Source: Deinococcales bacterium (GTDB lineage: Bacteria; Deinococcota; Deinococci; Deinococcales; JAAFIG01). Taken from it: a DNA stretch of 64,000 bases. Below the pieces are notes generated by a model. It did no database searches and had not been told where the DNA came from. It was given only the letters and a program-made list of their open reading frames with translations. The translations under genes and the position numbers were made by a program. How positions within the stretch are numbered: the stretch's first letter is position 1; each line of letters starts with the position of its first letter. This document shows, piece after piece, positions 51,925 to 60,761 of the stretch. The stretch lies in contig JAAFIG010000003.1 of the NCBI GenBank assembly GCA_013298595.1, positions 62,001-126,000 on the forward strand, written 5' to 3'.

Positions 51925-53479
51925 GAGCCGCTGGTTGATGGCTGGTGGTACTGGGCACATGGTTATCGTGCACGCCTGCCATTAGCAAACCAAGTTTTTC
52001 TTCGGTGGCATCTTTTTGCAGCATCTCACCAACGATTTCGCCTTCGTACATGACCAAAATTCGATCCGATAAACTCATCACTTCGCCTAAATCAGCACTG
52101 ACCAATAGCACCCCAAGCCCTTTGTCTCGAGCTTCCACAATGCTCTCATGAATAAATTCAATCGCTCCAATATCCACGCCTCTGGTTGGTTGTGAAGCCA
52201 CCAAGATTTTCGGATCTCGAGTCATTTCCCTTGCCACAATGATTTTCTGGGCATTACCACCACTGTAACTTTTGGCTGGGTTTTCGATGCTCCGAGGACG
52301 CACATCAAACTCTTCGATTAACGCTCGAGCATTTTTTTCGATAGCATCAAATTTCAGTAAACCAAGCGCACCACAAAATTCATCGGTAAAATGATCGCCA
52401 AGAATCAAGTTTTCTTGTGTGCTGTACTCGACCACCAACCCGCGTTCGTTACGATCCTCGGGAATATGCGACACACCCGCCAAGCGCACCGCTCGAGCAT
52501 CAGCATGGACTTTTTGTCCGCTGTACACAATCTCACCAGTGTACTGCTCTAACCCTGTAATCGCTTCAACCAATTGCGATTGCCCGTTACCTTCGACCCC
52601 TGCAATACCCACGATTTCGCCCGCATGAACCGTAAAAGTTACATTGTTGACTTTAGGACGTTCGCCTTTATGTCCAACCGTCACCGCTTTTAACTCGAGG
52701 GCAGCCCCAGCAGGTTTGGCTTCGGTTTTTTTGACTTGCAACACCACTTCGCGCCCAACCATCATATTGGCAATTTGGGGCGGGGTAATACCGGGGGTTG
52801 GCACTGTCCCAATCATTTTGCCATTTCTCATCACACTGATACGATCAGACACTTCGATGACTTCGCGCAGTTTATGGGAAATAAAAATTACGGCATTACC
52901 TGCGGCGGCGTACTCTTGTAAAAATTTAAACAATTCCTCGGTCTCGAGCGGTGTTAAGACCGCAGTTGGTTCATCCAGCACAAGGATATTACTTTCTCGG
53001 TACAGCATTTTTAGGATTTCAACTTTTTGCTGCAAACCCACAGGTAATTCCTCGATAATATCGTCTGGGGAAAGCTCGAAATTAAATTGTTTAATTAACT
53101 TAGCCACTTTAGCTCGAGCCGTTGTATAATCCACACTGAACTTCGAGCCTGGCTCGAGACCCAAAATAATGTTCTCGGTCACAGAAAGCGGTTCAAGCAG
53201 CATAAAATGCTGATGCACCATGCCAATACCAGCGTTAATCGCATCGTTCGGATTATGCAAAACCGTTTTTTTGCCATCAATGATAATTTCACCAGTATCA
53301 GGCGATTGCATGCCATACAAAATCTTCATCAGGGTGCTCTTACCAGCACCATTCTCACCGACCAACGCTTTGACTTCACCCCAACGCACATCAAACGACA
53401 CATCGTCGTTTGCTAGTACCAAAGGAAATTGTTTACGAATACTTCGCATATCCACAGCGAGTTCGGCATTGTGCTTCAT
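51917..53479 (-). CDS. Nucleoside/sugar ABC importer ATPase with two NBDs (RbsA/NupO-like)
   Basis: A 520-residue protein with two ABC domains. The first has Walker [37 protein letters not shown] and Walker [11 protein letters not shown]; the second has a deviant Walker [20 protein letters not shown] signature and a weak Walker B (LVASQPTRG). This is the usual form in Bmp-type nucleoside importers. The permeases and binding protein are not downstream (only a glutaredoxin), so they may lie elsewhere. Confidence 0.92.
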   Translation of the reverse strand: MKHNAELAVDMRSIRKQFPLVLANDDVSFDVRWGEVKALVGENGAGKSTLMKILYGMQSPDTGEIIIDGKKTVLHNPNDAINAGIGMVHQHFMLLEPLSVTENIILGLEPGSKFSVDYTTARAKVAKLIKQFNFELSPDDIIEELPVGLQQKVEILKMLYRESNILVLDEPTAVLTPLETEELFKFLQEYAAAGNAVIFISHKLREVIEVSDRISVMRNGKMIGTVPTPGITPPQIANMMVGREVVLQVKKTEAKPAGAALELKAVTVGHKGERPKVNNVTFTVHAGEIVGIAGVEGNGQSQLVEAITGLEQYTGEIVYSGQKVHADARAVRLAGVSHIPEDRNERGLVVEYSTQENLILGDHFTDEFCGALGLLKFDAIEKNARALIEEFDVRPRSIENPAKSYSGGNAQKIIVAREMTRDPKILVASQPTRGVDIGAIEFIHESIVEARDKGLGVLLVSADLGEVMSLSDRILVMYEGEIVGEMLQKDATEEKLGLLMAGVHDNHVPSTTSHQPAAHD

Positions 53480-53521
53480 AAACCCATTCTTGCACTCGAG
53501 CCAAAAGAACGCAAATGCTCT

Positions 53522-54148
53522 TTAGCGTTTACGTTCAACTTCTAGTATGTACACCTGCCGAGGCTGCTCGAGCCGCTTGGTTTCACGTAAATTAACCACG
53601 CTATTCTCGAGCATCTGAGGATTTTTAGCTGTGGCTCTTAACCCCGCAATTAACGCAGCAAAAGACCTTGCCCACGGAATTTTCAAGTAAAACTTACCAA
53701 GTTTCCAATGCTCGAGAATCAGTAAATCCCCAGCGCCAATACTTTTTAATTCCACAAAACGAAACGCGTACTTCTCGAGGTGCGTCCCCTCAGAAGGTGC
53801 ACCTCGAGTCGCCCCAGATTTGGTGTACGAACCAGCGCCAATCATTAAACGCACAAACTTATCCGTGACCAGAATCGCTGCCGCCCCAGCACTCGAGAAT
53901 TCGCCAAGCGCATTAACCCCGTGGTAAATCGTGCCCACCCGATGAGCAAACCATAATTCGCTCGGCTCGAGATGCCACGCTACGTTATAGACCGTTGGTG
54001 GCATGGATTCATGTCCAAAAATAGTAAATTCGGCTTCGTTGACAGGAAAATCTGCATGACCTAAAAAAAATGCTGTGATACGCTCCGATAACACCTCATC
54101 TCGAGAGCGTTCAAACGAACCAACAGGTGGCAGCTTATCAAGCCTCAC
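53522..54148 (-). CDS. Hypothetical protein
   Basis: A 208-residue soluble protein, predicted alpha/beta, rich in aromatic residues (for example SELWFAHRVGTIYHGV and DLLILEHWKLGKFYL). I recognise no family. It is divergent from pheS, with about 190 nt between the coding starts that hold the pheS promoter. Confidence 0.55.
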   Translation of the reverse strand: MRLDKLPPVGSFERSRDEVLSERITAFFLGHADFPVNEAEFTIFGHESMPPTVYNVAWHLEPSELWFAHRVGTIYHGVNALGEFSSAGAAAILVTDKFVRLMIGAGSYTKSGATRGAPSEGTHLEKYAFRFVELKSIGAGDLLILEHWKLGKFYLKIPWARSFAALIAGLRATAKNPQMLENSVVNLRETKRLEQPRQVYILEVERKR

Positions 54149-54178
54149 AATGCCATTCTAATCCCAATGGCGTATACC

Positions 54179-54207
54179 TTGACAGCATCCAAAGTCACAG
54201 GTAATTT
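54179..54207 (+). promoter_or_regulatory. pheS promoter
   Basis: Perfect TTGACA at 54179-54184, 17-nt spacer, TAATTT at 54202-54207. Transcription would start at about 54213-54215, exactly at an ATG that begins a 12-codon leader frame. Confidence 0.75.
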
Positions 54208-54213
54208 ATGGGT

Positions 54214-54252
54214 ATGGTCAATGCACTTTCGCCATTTACAAGATTCGCGTAG
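54214..54252 (+). CDS. Possible pheS leader peptide (12 codons)
   Basis: ATG at 54214, TAG at 54250-54252, product MVNALSPFTRFA with two Phe codons near its end (54235-54237 and 54244-54246). It would be translated leaderlessly since the -10 ends 6 nt before the ATG. Its stop lies in the 5' arm of the first leader hairpin. The E. coli pheST leader peptide PheM is likewise short and Phe-containing, so ribosome stalling control is plausible. Confidence 0.5.
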   Translation: MVNALSPFTRFA

Positions 54253-54306
54253 AACCTCCCAAAACGGTTCTGCGCGTTCACTTCGGCTATTTTGCCGAAG
54301 TTTTTT
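54246..54306 (+). terminator. pheS leader hairpin and attenuator-type terminator
   Basis: First hairpin: CGCGTAGAACC (54246-54256) with GGTTCTGCGCG (54266-54276), one G-T pair. Second: CTTCGGC (54281-54287), loop TATTTT, GCCGAAG (54294-54300), then six T (54301-54306), a textbook intrinsic terminator that lies between the promoter and pheS. No obvious alternative antiterminator pairing was found and there is no T-box core sequence. Confidence 0.75.
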
Positions 54307-54337
54307 ATTATCTCAAACCACACAAGAGGAGCAAATT

Positions 54338-55348
54338 ATGGTCAACGAAGCAAAACTCGAGATGGAAACAGCCTCGAGCTTACAAGGGTTACAAGAAATC
54401 AAAGTCAAGTACTTAGGCAAAAAAGGCTTACTGACCAACGAGTTAAAAACTCTTGGGAATCTCACACCCGAAGATCGAAAAATTCGCGGCGCAGCTCTCA
54501 ACTTAGTCAAAACTGAACTCGAGGTTTTGTTTGACAACAAAGAAGCCGCCTTAAAAAACGCGGCACTCGAGGCAAAACTGGCGTCTGAAAGTTTAGACGT
54601 GACCTTACCCGGAACTGCCTTTCAAACAGGTGGATTCCACTTGCTGACCCGCATTATTGATGATTTAAGTACCATCTACAAAGGGCTTGGGTATCAAGTG
54701 GTACAAGGACAAGAAGTCGAAACTGAACTCTACAACTTCGATGCCCTGAACATCCCCAGTTGGCACCCCGCTCGAGACCTCTGGGATACCTTCTGGCTCA
54801 CCGATGGCAGGTTACTACGCACTCACACCAGCCCCATGCAAGCACGATTCATGCAAACCTATGAACCACCATTTCGGATAGTCGTACCCGGCAAAACCTA
54901 CCGCTTTGAAGCCGTAGATGCCACCCACGAAGCTATGTTCCACCAACTCGAGGGCTTAGCAGTTGGCAAAAACATCACCATGTCCGACCTCAAAGGCACA
55001 CTCGAGGAAATGGCAAAAGGCTTATTTGGCGAAACCAGCAAAGTACGATTCCAACCCAGTTACTACCCATTCACCGAACCCAGCGCCGATTTTGCTGTCT
55101 ACTGGGAAAACAAACGCACAGGACAAGCCAAATGGCTCGAGTTAGGCGGCAGCGGCATGGTACACCCAAGAGTCTTTGAAGAAGTCTGCAAACTCCGCAA
55201 CGACGAAGTCTATGCTGGGCAACGCGGCTTTGCCTTTGGTTTAGGTATTGAGCGCGTGGCAATGATTAAGTACGGTGTACCAGATATTCGGTACTTTTTC
55301 CAGAATGATTTACGGGTGTTAAAGCAATTCAGGGGAGCACTCGAGTGA
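54338..55348 (+). CDS. pheS: Phenylalanyl-tRNA synthetase alpha subunit
   Basis: A 336-residue class II synthetase subunit: N-terminal coiled coil (1-85), motif 2 region RTHTSPMQARFM and motif 3 GFAFGLGIERVAMIKYG, plus the FHQLEGLAV segment. With PheT it charges tRNA-Phe. The ATG at 54338 follows an AGAGGAG Shine-Dalgarno; the longer open frame includes the terminator and is not coding. pheT, usually adjacent, lies 2.9 kb downstream. Confidence 0.96.
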   Translation: MVNEAKLEMETASSLQGLQEIKVKYLGKKGLLTNELKTLGNLTPEDRKIRGAALNLVKTELEVLFDNKEAALKNAALEAKLASESLDVTLPGTAFQTGGFHLLTRIIDDLSTIYKGLGYQVVQGQEVETELYNFDALNIPSWHPARDLWDTFWLTDGRLLRTHTSPMQARFMQTYEPPFRIVVPGKTYRFEAVDATHEAMFHQLEGLAVGKNITMSDLKGTLEEMAKGLFGETSKVRFQPSYYPFTEPSADFAVYWENKRTGQAKWLELGGSGMVHPRVFEEVCKLRNDEVYAGQRGFAFGLGIERVAMIKYGVPDIRYFFQNDLRVLKQFRGALE

Positions 55349-55367
55349 GAAACGTGGTGCAACTCCC

Positions 55368-55411
55368 CCCGCCGCAAGCGGCGACCCCCTCGAAAAAGAG
55401 GGGGTTAGGGA
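55368..55411. repeat. REP-like double hairpin
   Basis: CGCCGCAAGCGGCG and ACCCCCTC/GAGGGGGT hairpins stand in tandem 20 nt after pheS. They resemble the repeat-rich stretch at 22246-22310 and may end part of the pheS transcript. Confidence 0.55.
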
Positions 55412-55590
55412 GTTTGGGATTGTGGTTTTGTTTCGTTCTCAATTTTTTGACAGACACTTTTAAAGTTATTTATGACTTCTTGGTTGGTAAAACGAATTAC
55501 TTTCAAGCCAAAACTTTCGAGAAACGCGGTTCGTTCGGCATCTCGAGCCAAACCTTCTAGTCTTTTTCGAGGGGACCGCGGAGTGCGTAG
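55405..55590 (-). pseudogene. Remnant of a DUF559-type endonuclease-like gene (C-terminal part)
   Basis: On the minus strand a frame ending at TAA 55405-55407 reads ARDAERTAFLESFGLKVIRF followed by TNQEVINNF, the characteristic end of DUF559 (very-short-patch-repair-like, PD-(D/E)XK fold) proteins. Family members are about 110-130 residues; only about 60 remain and no start codon or N-terminal half is present before the LD-carboxypeptidase gene. It is a truncated relic. Confidence 0.7.
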
Positions 55591-55601
55591 GAGCTAAACC
55601 C

Positions 55602-56648
55602 ATGAATCTAATTAAACCAAAACGCTTAAAACCTGGCGATATCCTCGCGGCGATTTCCTTGTCATGGGGTGGCGCTGGTTTATTACCCCATCGTTATGAA
55701 ACTGGTGTGCGTCAAATCGAGGCTGCTTTTGATGTGCGTGTTATACCGACACGTCACGCTTTACGCGACCCTAGTTGGTTAGCTAAAAATCCTCAAGCTC
55801 GAGCCGATGATTTAATGGAGGCATTGTCTGACTCGAGTATTGCTGGAATTATTTCTAATATTGGTGGCGATGAGTCCATTCGGACTTTGCGACACATAAA
55901 TTTAAGTGTGATTCGAGATAATCCAAAAGTATTTATGGGTTATTCGGACACAACCATCACCCATATGGCATTTTACAAAGCGGGAGTCAGTTCGTTTTAT
56001 GGTCCAAGTATTTTATCTGGTTTTGCGGAAAACGGTGGACTGCATGATTACTTGAAGACAAGCGTTAAAAAAACACTGTTCTCGAGTGAACCCGTTGGAC
56101 ATATTCTCGAGAATAATGCTGGTTGGACAGTTGAACGTCTTGATTGGTTTGATCTTGATTTGCAATCCCAGAAACGCAAACTCGAGCCTTGCACGGGTTG
56201 GCAATGGATTCATGGTTCTGGTGTGGTTGAAGGGCGTTTGATTGGTGGCTGCTTCGAGGTTTTTGATTGGTTACGAGGGACTGAATTCATGCCTGATTTG
56301 CACGATTGGGATAATGCCATTTTGTTTCTCGAGACAAGTGAAGAAGCTCCACCTCCAGTTCTGCTGACGTATTTTCTTCGAGTACTGGCTGCTAACAGCA
56401 TTCTTGGGCGAATTGGGGCAATTTTGCTCGGACGACCCGGTGGTCAATTAAATCCTAGTGATTTCGCCGAGTACAACAAAGCTATTTTAACCGTTGTGCG
56501 TGATGAAGAAAATCTCGAGATTCCAGTTATTACCCATATGGATTTTGGTCATACCGATCCGATGTTTGTATTGCCATATGGGTTATTAGCTCGAGTGGAT
56601 GCAACCAATAAAACGCTTGAGTTTCTTGAATCGGCGGTCAGCGAATGA
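55602..56648 (+). CDS. S66 peptidase (LD-carboxypeptidase / MccF-like)
   Basis: A 348-residue S66-family serine peptidase: N-terminal PGDILAAISLSWGGAG, the nucleophile Ser in VFMGYSDTTITH, and C-terminal IPVITHMDFGHTDPM with the His of the Ser-Glu-His triad. Family members recycle murein tetrapeptides (LdcA) or cleave microcin C (MccF); the long form with LSWGGAG is nearer to MccF. It opens a block of genes linked by 4-nt overlaps that ends with pheT. Confidence 0.9.
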   Translation: MNLIKPKRLKPGDILAAISLSWGGAGLLPHRYETGVRQIEAAFDVRVIPTRHALRDPSWLAKNPQARADDLMEALSDSSIAGIISNIGGDESIRTLRHINLSVIRDNPKVFMGYSDTTITHMAFYKAGVSSFYGPSILSGFAENGGLHDYLKTSVKKTLFSSEPVGHILENNAGWTVERLDWFDLDLQSQKRKLEPCTGWQWIHGSGVVEGRLIGGCFEVFDWLRGTEFMPDLHDWDNAILFLETSEEAPPPVLLTYFLRVLAANSILGRIGAILLGRPGGQLNPSDFAEYNKAILTVVRDEENLEIPVITHMDFGHTDPMFVLPYGLLARVDATNKTLEFLESAVSE

Positions 56649-56722
56649 CCATCCGCCCTGCTATACAATCCGACGCTCGAGCCATTGCTGAGATTCTGCG
56701 TAGTCTCGAGGTGAATTTATGA
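56645..56722 (+). CDS. 25-codon GNAT N-terminal fragment (remnant or coupling ORF)
   Basis: ATG at 56645 overlaps the previous stop and TGA at 56720-56722 overlaps the next start, both as ATGA. The product MTIRPAIQSDARAIAEILRS... resembles the first 20 residues of the following GNAT protein (MIIRLALESDIQAITELLLS). It looks like the remnant of a tandem duplicated acetyltransferase gene, reduced to its N-terminus and kept in the overlap chain. Confidence 0.55.
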   Translation: MTIRPAIQSDARAIAEILRSLEVNL

Positions 56723-57180
56723 TAATTAGACTTGCTTTAGAATCCGATATACAGGCTATTACCGAGTTGTTATTAAGTCTCACTGAGTACCCAAGTTTTC
56801 AAAAAATGGGTTTGGAAGCTGTTCGTGCTCGAGTTACCCAGAGTTTTGCGGCACATCATGAGCAACAAGTTATTTTTGTAGCTGAACTCGAGGGGCGTGT
56901 TGTTGGTTATACCGTTGTTTATTGGATGACTTTGTTATTTATGGCAACTGAGGGTTATATCTCCGAGTTATTTGTACATTTAGACGCTAGTGGTCAAGGT
57001 GTTGGCACAGCATTACTCGAGAAATTAAAGCAAGAAGCCATACTTCGAGGATGTAAGCGTTTAACTCTGATTAATTTGATGGATAAAGAGTCGTATCGAA
57101 GACAGTTTTATGCAAAGCAAGGTTGGACTGAACAAAAAAACACGGTGCGATTTGTACTTAATCTCGAGGGGAATTTATGA
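56719..57180 (+). CDS. GNAT-family N-acetyltransferase
   Basis: A 153-residue GNAT: N-terminal MIIRLALESDIQAI, strand VIFVAELEGRVVGYTV, acetyl-CoA loop VHLDASGQGVGTALLEKL (Q/R-x-x-G-x-G/A) and C-terminal YRRQFYAKQGW. The acceptor substrate is unknown. It is coupled by ATGA overlaps to the flanking genes, with junction CTCGAGGTGAATTTATGA supplying the ribosome site. Confidence 0.9.
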   Translation: MIIRLALESDIQAITELLLSLTEYPSFQKMGLEAVRARVTQSFAAHHEQQVIFVAELEGRVVGYTVVYWMTLLFMATEGYISELFVHLDASGQGVGTALLEKLKQEAILRGCKRLTLINLMDKESYRRQFYAKQGWTEQKNTVRFVLNLEGNL

Positions 57181-58232
57181 AGCCAAAGAAAGCTGTTTCT
57201 TTTGATCTTCTTGTCTCGAGTATTGTCGAAGTCGACTCAGAGCTACGTGTCCAAGCAGCTCGAGCTGTGAATGTGAGTTTGACTGTACGCAATTGGTTGA
57301 TAGGTTTTTACATTGCCGAGTTTGAGTTGTCTGGTATGGATCGAGCGCAGTACGGTAAGAAGTTATTGGTGTTGCTGTCTGAACAATTGGAGCAATTGGG
57401 GTTAAGCAATGTTGCGCGTCAACAGTTGTACCGATATGTTCGGTTTTATCAAACGTATCCTTTGTTAATTCAATTTTCCGAAGGACAGATTGTGGGTACA
57501 CTGTACCCACAATTAAACTCGAGTTCAGATAATTTGCTGCAATGTCTTTCTTATGGTCATTTTGAACGTCTGATCATGGCTGATTCGGATCAGCAACGCA
57601 TTTTTTATGAACAACAATGTATCTATGGTCTTTGGTCTGTGCGTGAATTAAAACGACAAATGAGTAGCTTTCTTTTTGAACGTACTGTCACTACAACCAA
57701 TCCGCAAAGAACTATTGATTCAGATTTAACAAGTACCAAACTCGAGATTCGAGACCCCTACATCTTCGAGTTTCTTGGTATTAAACCATCTGAAAGTGCG
57801 ACTGAAACCGCAGTTGAACATGGTTTACTTGAGAAAATTCAGGACTTCATTCTCGAGCTTGGTCATGGTTTTTGTTTTGAAGCTCGACAGAAACGAATTT
57901 TAATTGGACATGATCATTTCTTTGTGGATTTAGTTTTTTATCACCGCATTTTAAAGTGCCATGTGCTGATTGAACTGAAAGTTGGTGATTTTACACATGA
58001 ACACATTGGGCAATTGAATACGTATGTGACGTGGTATAAACGGCATATGATGAGTGAGGGGGATAATCCTCCGATTGGTGTTTTGTTGTGTAATCAAAAA
58101 AATCAAGCATTGGTCGAGTATGCCTTAGCAGGTTTGGACAATGATTTATTCGTCTCGAAATACCTACTCGAGTTACCGAGTAAAGAAATTATTCAGCGTT
58201 TCTTAGAAGAAGCGCTTCAGGAGAACTTATGA
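57177..58232 (+). CDS. DUF1016/YhcG-type PD-(D/E)XK nuclease
   Basis: A 351-residue protein of the DUF1016 (YhcG) family: an N-terminal helical DNA-binding half with ARAVNVSLTVRNWLIGFYI, YGKKLLVLLSEQL and YRYVRFYQTYP, and a C-terminal nuclease half with IGHDHFFVDLVFYHRILKCH and ELKVGDFTHEHIGQLNTYV (Asp and E-x-K of the nuclease core). Such genes accompany restriction-modification or defence loci, but here it sits directly before pheT with ATGA overlaps on both sides. Confidence 0.9.
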   Translation: MKPKKAVSFDLLVSSIVEVDSELRVQAARAVNVSLTVRNWLIGFYIAEFELSGMDRAQYGKKLLVLLSEQLEQLGLSNVARQQLYRYVRFYQTYPLLIQFSEGQIVGTLYPQLNSSSDNLLQCLSYGHFERLIMADSDQQRIFYEQQCIYGLWSVRELKRQMSSFLFERTVTTTNPQRTIDSDLTSTKLEIRDPYIFEFLGIKPSESATETAVEHGLLEKIQDFILELGHGFCFEARQKRILIGHDHFFVDLVFYHRILKCHVLIELKVGDFTHEHIGQLNTYVTWYKRHMMSEGDNPPIGVLLCNQKNQALVEYALAGLDNDLFVSKYLLELPSKEIIQRFLEEALQENL

Positions 58233-60757
58233 AAATTCCGTATTCTTGGCTGGTCGAACTATTACCTGACCTTCCTCAAACAATTGATAACAATCCGTAT
58301 AATCTCGAGCCTATTCTGGCAATGCTTGGTACTGGTGTTGAGGAGATTGTGGCATTTCCTGCGCCTCCCAAGGGTGTAATTTTTGGTGTGGTACTCGAGT
58401 GTATTGCCATTCCCGAAACGCATTTGTACAAACTCCAAGTGGATGTTGGTCTCGAGTTGCCTAAGCAAGTTGTGACGGGCGCATCGAATGCCAAAGCTGG
58501 TGTTGGTGTGGCAGTTGCACCTCCTGGCACGACGATTCAGGGAAAATTGCTCGAGGAACGCGCAGTGCATGGCGAAATCTCGTGGGGTATGGCATGTAGT
58601 CCTAAGGAACTCGAGATTGGTGATTTTGGTGGTGGTTTGCTCGAGTTACCAGTCAGCAATGCAAAAGCTGGTACACCGCTCTCGAGTTTGTGGGCAGCCG
58701 ATGATGTGTTAGATGTTGAAGTCACACCAAATCGGGCAGATGCACTTTCGGTGTTGGGTGTGGCTCGAGATTTAGCTGCAAAACTCAAACTCGAGTTAAA
58801 GCTGCCTTCGCTTGGTCTCGAGTCGGTACATGATGATCATTTCCCTGTACAGGTCGAGCTTGATCCAAATAAAGGCTGCGATCGTTTTGTGGCTCGAGCC
58901 ATCAAAGGTGTGAAGAACCAACCCAGCCCTGCATGGTTGCAACGCCGTCTAAGCTTGTGTGGCATGCGTCCGATTTCGGCACTGGTGGATGCCAGTAATT
59001 ATGTGATGCTCGAGCTTGGACAGCCAAGTGCCGCGTATGATGCCAGAGATTTACCTGAGAATAAAATTGTTGTGCGTGATGCGCTTGAAAGCGAGAAAGT
59101 GCTTGGCTTAGATGGTCTCGAGTACACATGTAGCCCCAAGGATTTACTGGTCACAACCCTTGTCAATGGGGAATCTCGAGTGGTTGGTATTGGCAGTATG
59201 CTCGGTGCGAAATACTCGAGTATTCAAAGCGATACAACCGATGTGATTCTCGAGGTAGCACATTGGAATCCTGTGCGGATGCGTTTAACAGGTCGGCGGT
59301 TAGATATTGCCACGGATGCTTTGTATCGTTATGAGCGTGGTGTTGATCCAAATTTGCCTGTGTGGGCTGCGAATCGGTATATGGAAATTGTACTCGAGGC
59401 TTGCGGCGGTAAGGTTCTCGAGGGGCATCGTGATGTTGGTGGTGAAAAACCTCGAAATGTGATTGAGCTTCGACCTGATTTTGTGAACGAATACCTTGGA
59501 ACGCATTTTGATGTTGCCGAAATGAAAGGCGCACTCGAGCGACTTGGGTTTTTTGTACAAGATCAATCAGTCAACATATCGGAATCAGTGACTTCAAAAA
59601 CCATTTTGGCAGATTCGATGATTTTACCAATTCGTGGTGAAAAACCTAATCCAGACTTATTGAATGAATTGGCATCCTTACAAGCTCGACTTCAATCAGA
59701 ACTATCACAAATCTGGCGAGTTCACGCCCCAACATACCGTGTCAACATGGATATTCCCGAGGATTTAACTGAGGAGATTGCTCGAGTACTGGGGTACGAT
59801 GCGATTCCTGAAACACTGCCAAATATGAAGGTCAACGATCTGACTCGTAGCACTTCGCAAGCCTACAACCGAACTCGAGAACTGAAAAACGCGCTTGTGG
59901 GTTTGGGTTTCCAAGAAATTGTTTCCTATAGTTTCACTAACCCTGAAGAAATGCGAATCATGAAACTCCCCGAGCCTGTGCTCGAGTTGCGGAACGCTCA
60001 GAGTTCGGAACGCACGCATCTTCGTCCTTGTTTAATTGGCAGTTTGCTGAACGCGGCAAAAACAAATTTGCATGCCAAAAATGTTTTGCTGTTCGAGGTT
60101 GGTCGGGTTTTCCCATTGGTGGATCTCGAGGAGGAACGGCTTGGTGCTTTGCTGATGGGTGATTTAGCTGCGAAGTCTTGGCAAGCAGGAATTGCTGGTG
60201 GTTTTTATAGCTTCAAAGGTCTGCTCGAGTCTATGGCGGCTAAATTAGGCGATGAATTAAAGGTGGTTCCGATAGAAAAGCACGTGGCGCAAAAGCCTGA
60301 GTGTTTGCATCCCGGTATTGCTGGAGCACTCGAGTATAACCAGCAATTCGTTGGCATCATTGGCGCGGTACATCCGAGTGTGACAGCTGCACTCGAGTTA
60401 CCAAGTAACATTGTGATTGCTGAAATTCGTTTGCCGTTGCCGCCTCGAGCGTGGAGTTTTGCCGATCCGAGTCGTCAACCAGCTGCTATTCGGGATTTAG
60501 CAATTATTGCTCCGAAAAGCATTGCGTACTCGAGACTCGAGGAAATTACAAAAAACGCGGCTGGGAGTTACCTCGAGAGTGTGCAACCATTTGATGTCTT
60601 TGAATCTGAACGTATTGGTGTTGGTAAGCGCAGCACTGCCATTACCATGACTTGGCGAGCACAGGACAGAACGCTGAACGATGATGAGGTCGGGGCTGCT
60701 TTCCAAAATGTGATTACAGCCATGAAAAACGCGGGTCTCGAGATTCGAGATTCATAA
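58229..60757 (+). CDS. pheT: Phenylalanyl-tRNA synthetase beta subunit with an insertion in B5
   Basis: An 842-residue protein with the PheT order: B1 and tRNA-binding OB domain (VLECIAIPETHLYKLQVDV, VVTGASNAKAG), B3/B4 editing domain (VARDLAAKLKLEL, ISALVDASNYVMLELG), B5 (DVAEMKGALERLGFFV), core and C-terminal anticodon-binding domain (PAIRDLAIIAP). Between the two halves of B5, residues about 443-490 form an extra segment not normal for the family. pheT is the last gene of an overlap-coupled block that starts with the S66 peptidase; 31 CTCGAG sites occur in it. Confidence 0.96.
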   Translation: MKIPYSWLVELLPDLPQTIDNNPYNLEPILAMLGTGVEEIVAFPAPPKGVIFGVVLECIAIPETHLYKLQVDVGLELPKQVVTGASNAKAGVGVAVAPPGTTIQGKLLEERAVHGEISWGMACSPKELEIGDFGGGLLELPVSNAKAGTPLSSLWAADDVLDVEVTPNRADALSVLGVARDLAAKLKLELKLPSLGLESVHDDHFPVQVELDPNKGCDRFVARAIKGVKNQPSPAWLQRRLSLCGMRPISALVDASNYVMLELGQPSAAYDARDLPENKIVVRDALESEKVLGLDGLEYTCSPKDLLVTTLVNGESRVVGIGSMLGAKYSSIQSDTTDVILEVAHWNPVRMRLTGRRLDIATDALYRYERGVDPNLPVWAANRYMEIVLEACGGKVLEGHRDVGGEKPRNVIELRPDFVNEYLGTHFDVAEMKGALERLGFFVQDQSVNISESVTSKTILADSMILPIRGEKPNPDLLNELASLQARLQSELSQIWRVHAPTYRVNMDIPEDLTEEIARVLGYDAIPETLPNMKVNDLTRSTSQAYNRTRELKNALVGLGFQEIVSYSFTNPEEMRIMKLPEPVLELRNAQSSERTHLRPCLIGSLLNAAKTNLHAKNVLLFEVGRVFPLVDLEEERLGALLMGDLAAKSWQAGIAGGFYSFKGLLESMAAKLGDELKVVPIEKHVAQKPECLHPGIAGALEYNQQFVGIIGAVHPSVTAALELPSNIVIAEIRLPLPPRAWSFADPSRQPAAIRDLAIIAPKSIAYSRLEEITKNAAGSYLESVQPFDVFESERIGVGKRSTAITMTWRAQDRTLNDDEVGAAFQNVITAMKNAGLEIRDS

Positions 60758-60761
60758 CCGT

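Noticed and set aside
54208-54337. T-box riboswitch before pheS
   Set aside because: The leader is about 125 nt and lacks the conserved T-box core and specifier architecture; a ribosome-type attenuator fits better.
54167-54337. N-terminal extension of PheS
   Set aside because: The open frame runs through promoter, hairpin and terminator; a strong Shine-Dalgarno precedes the ATG at 54338.
55345-55560. 71-codon plus-strand gene after pheS
   Set aside because: It covers repeats and the DUF559 relic on the other strand; no Shine-Dalgarno-supported, conserved product.
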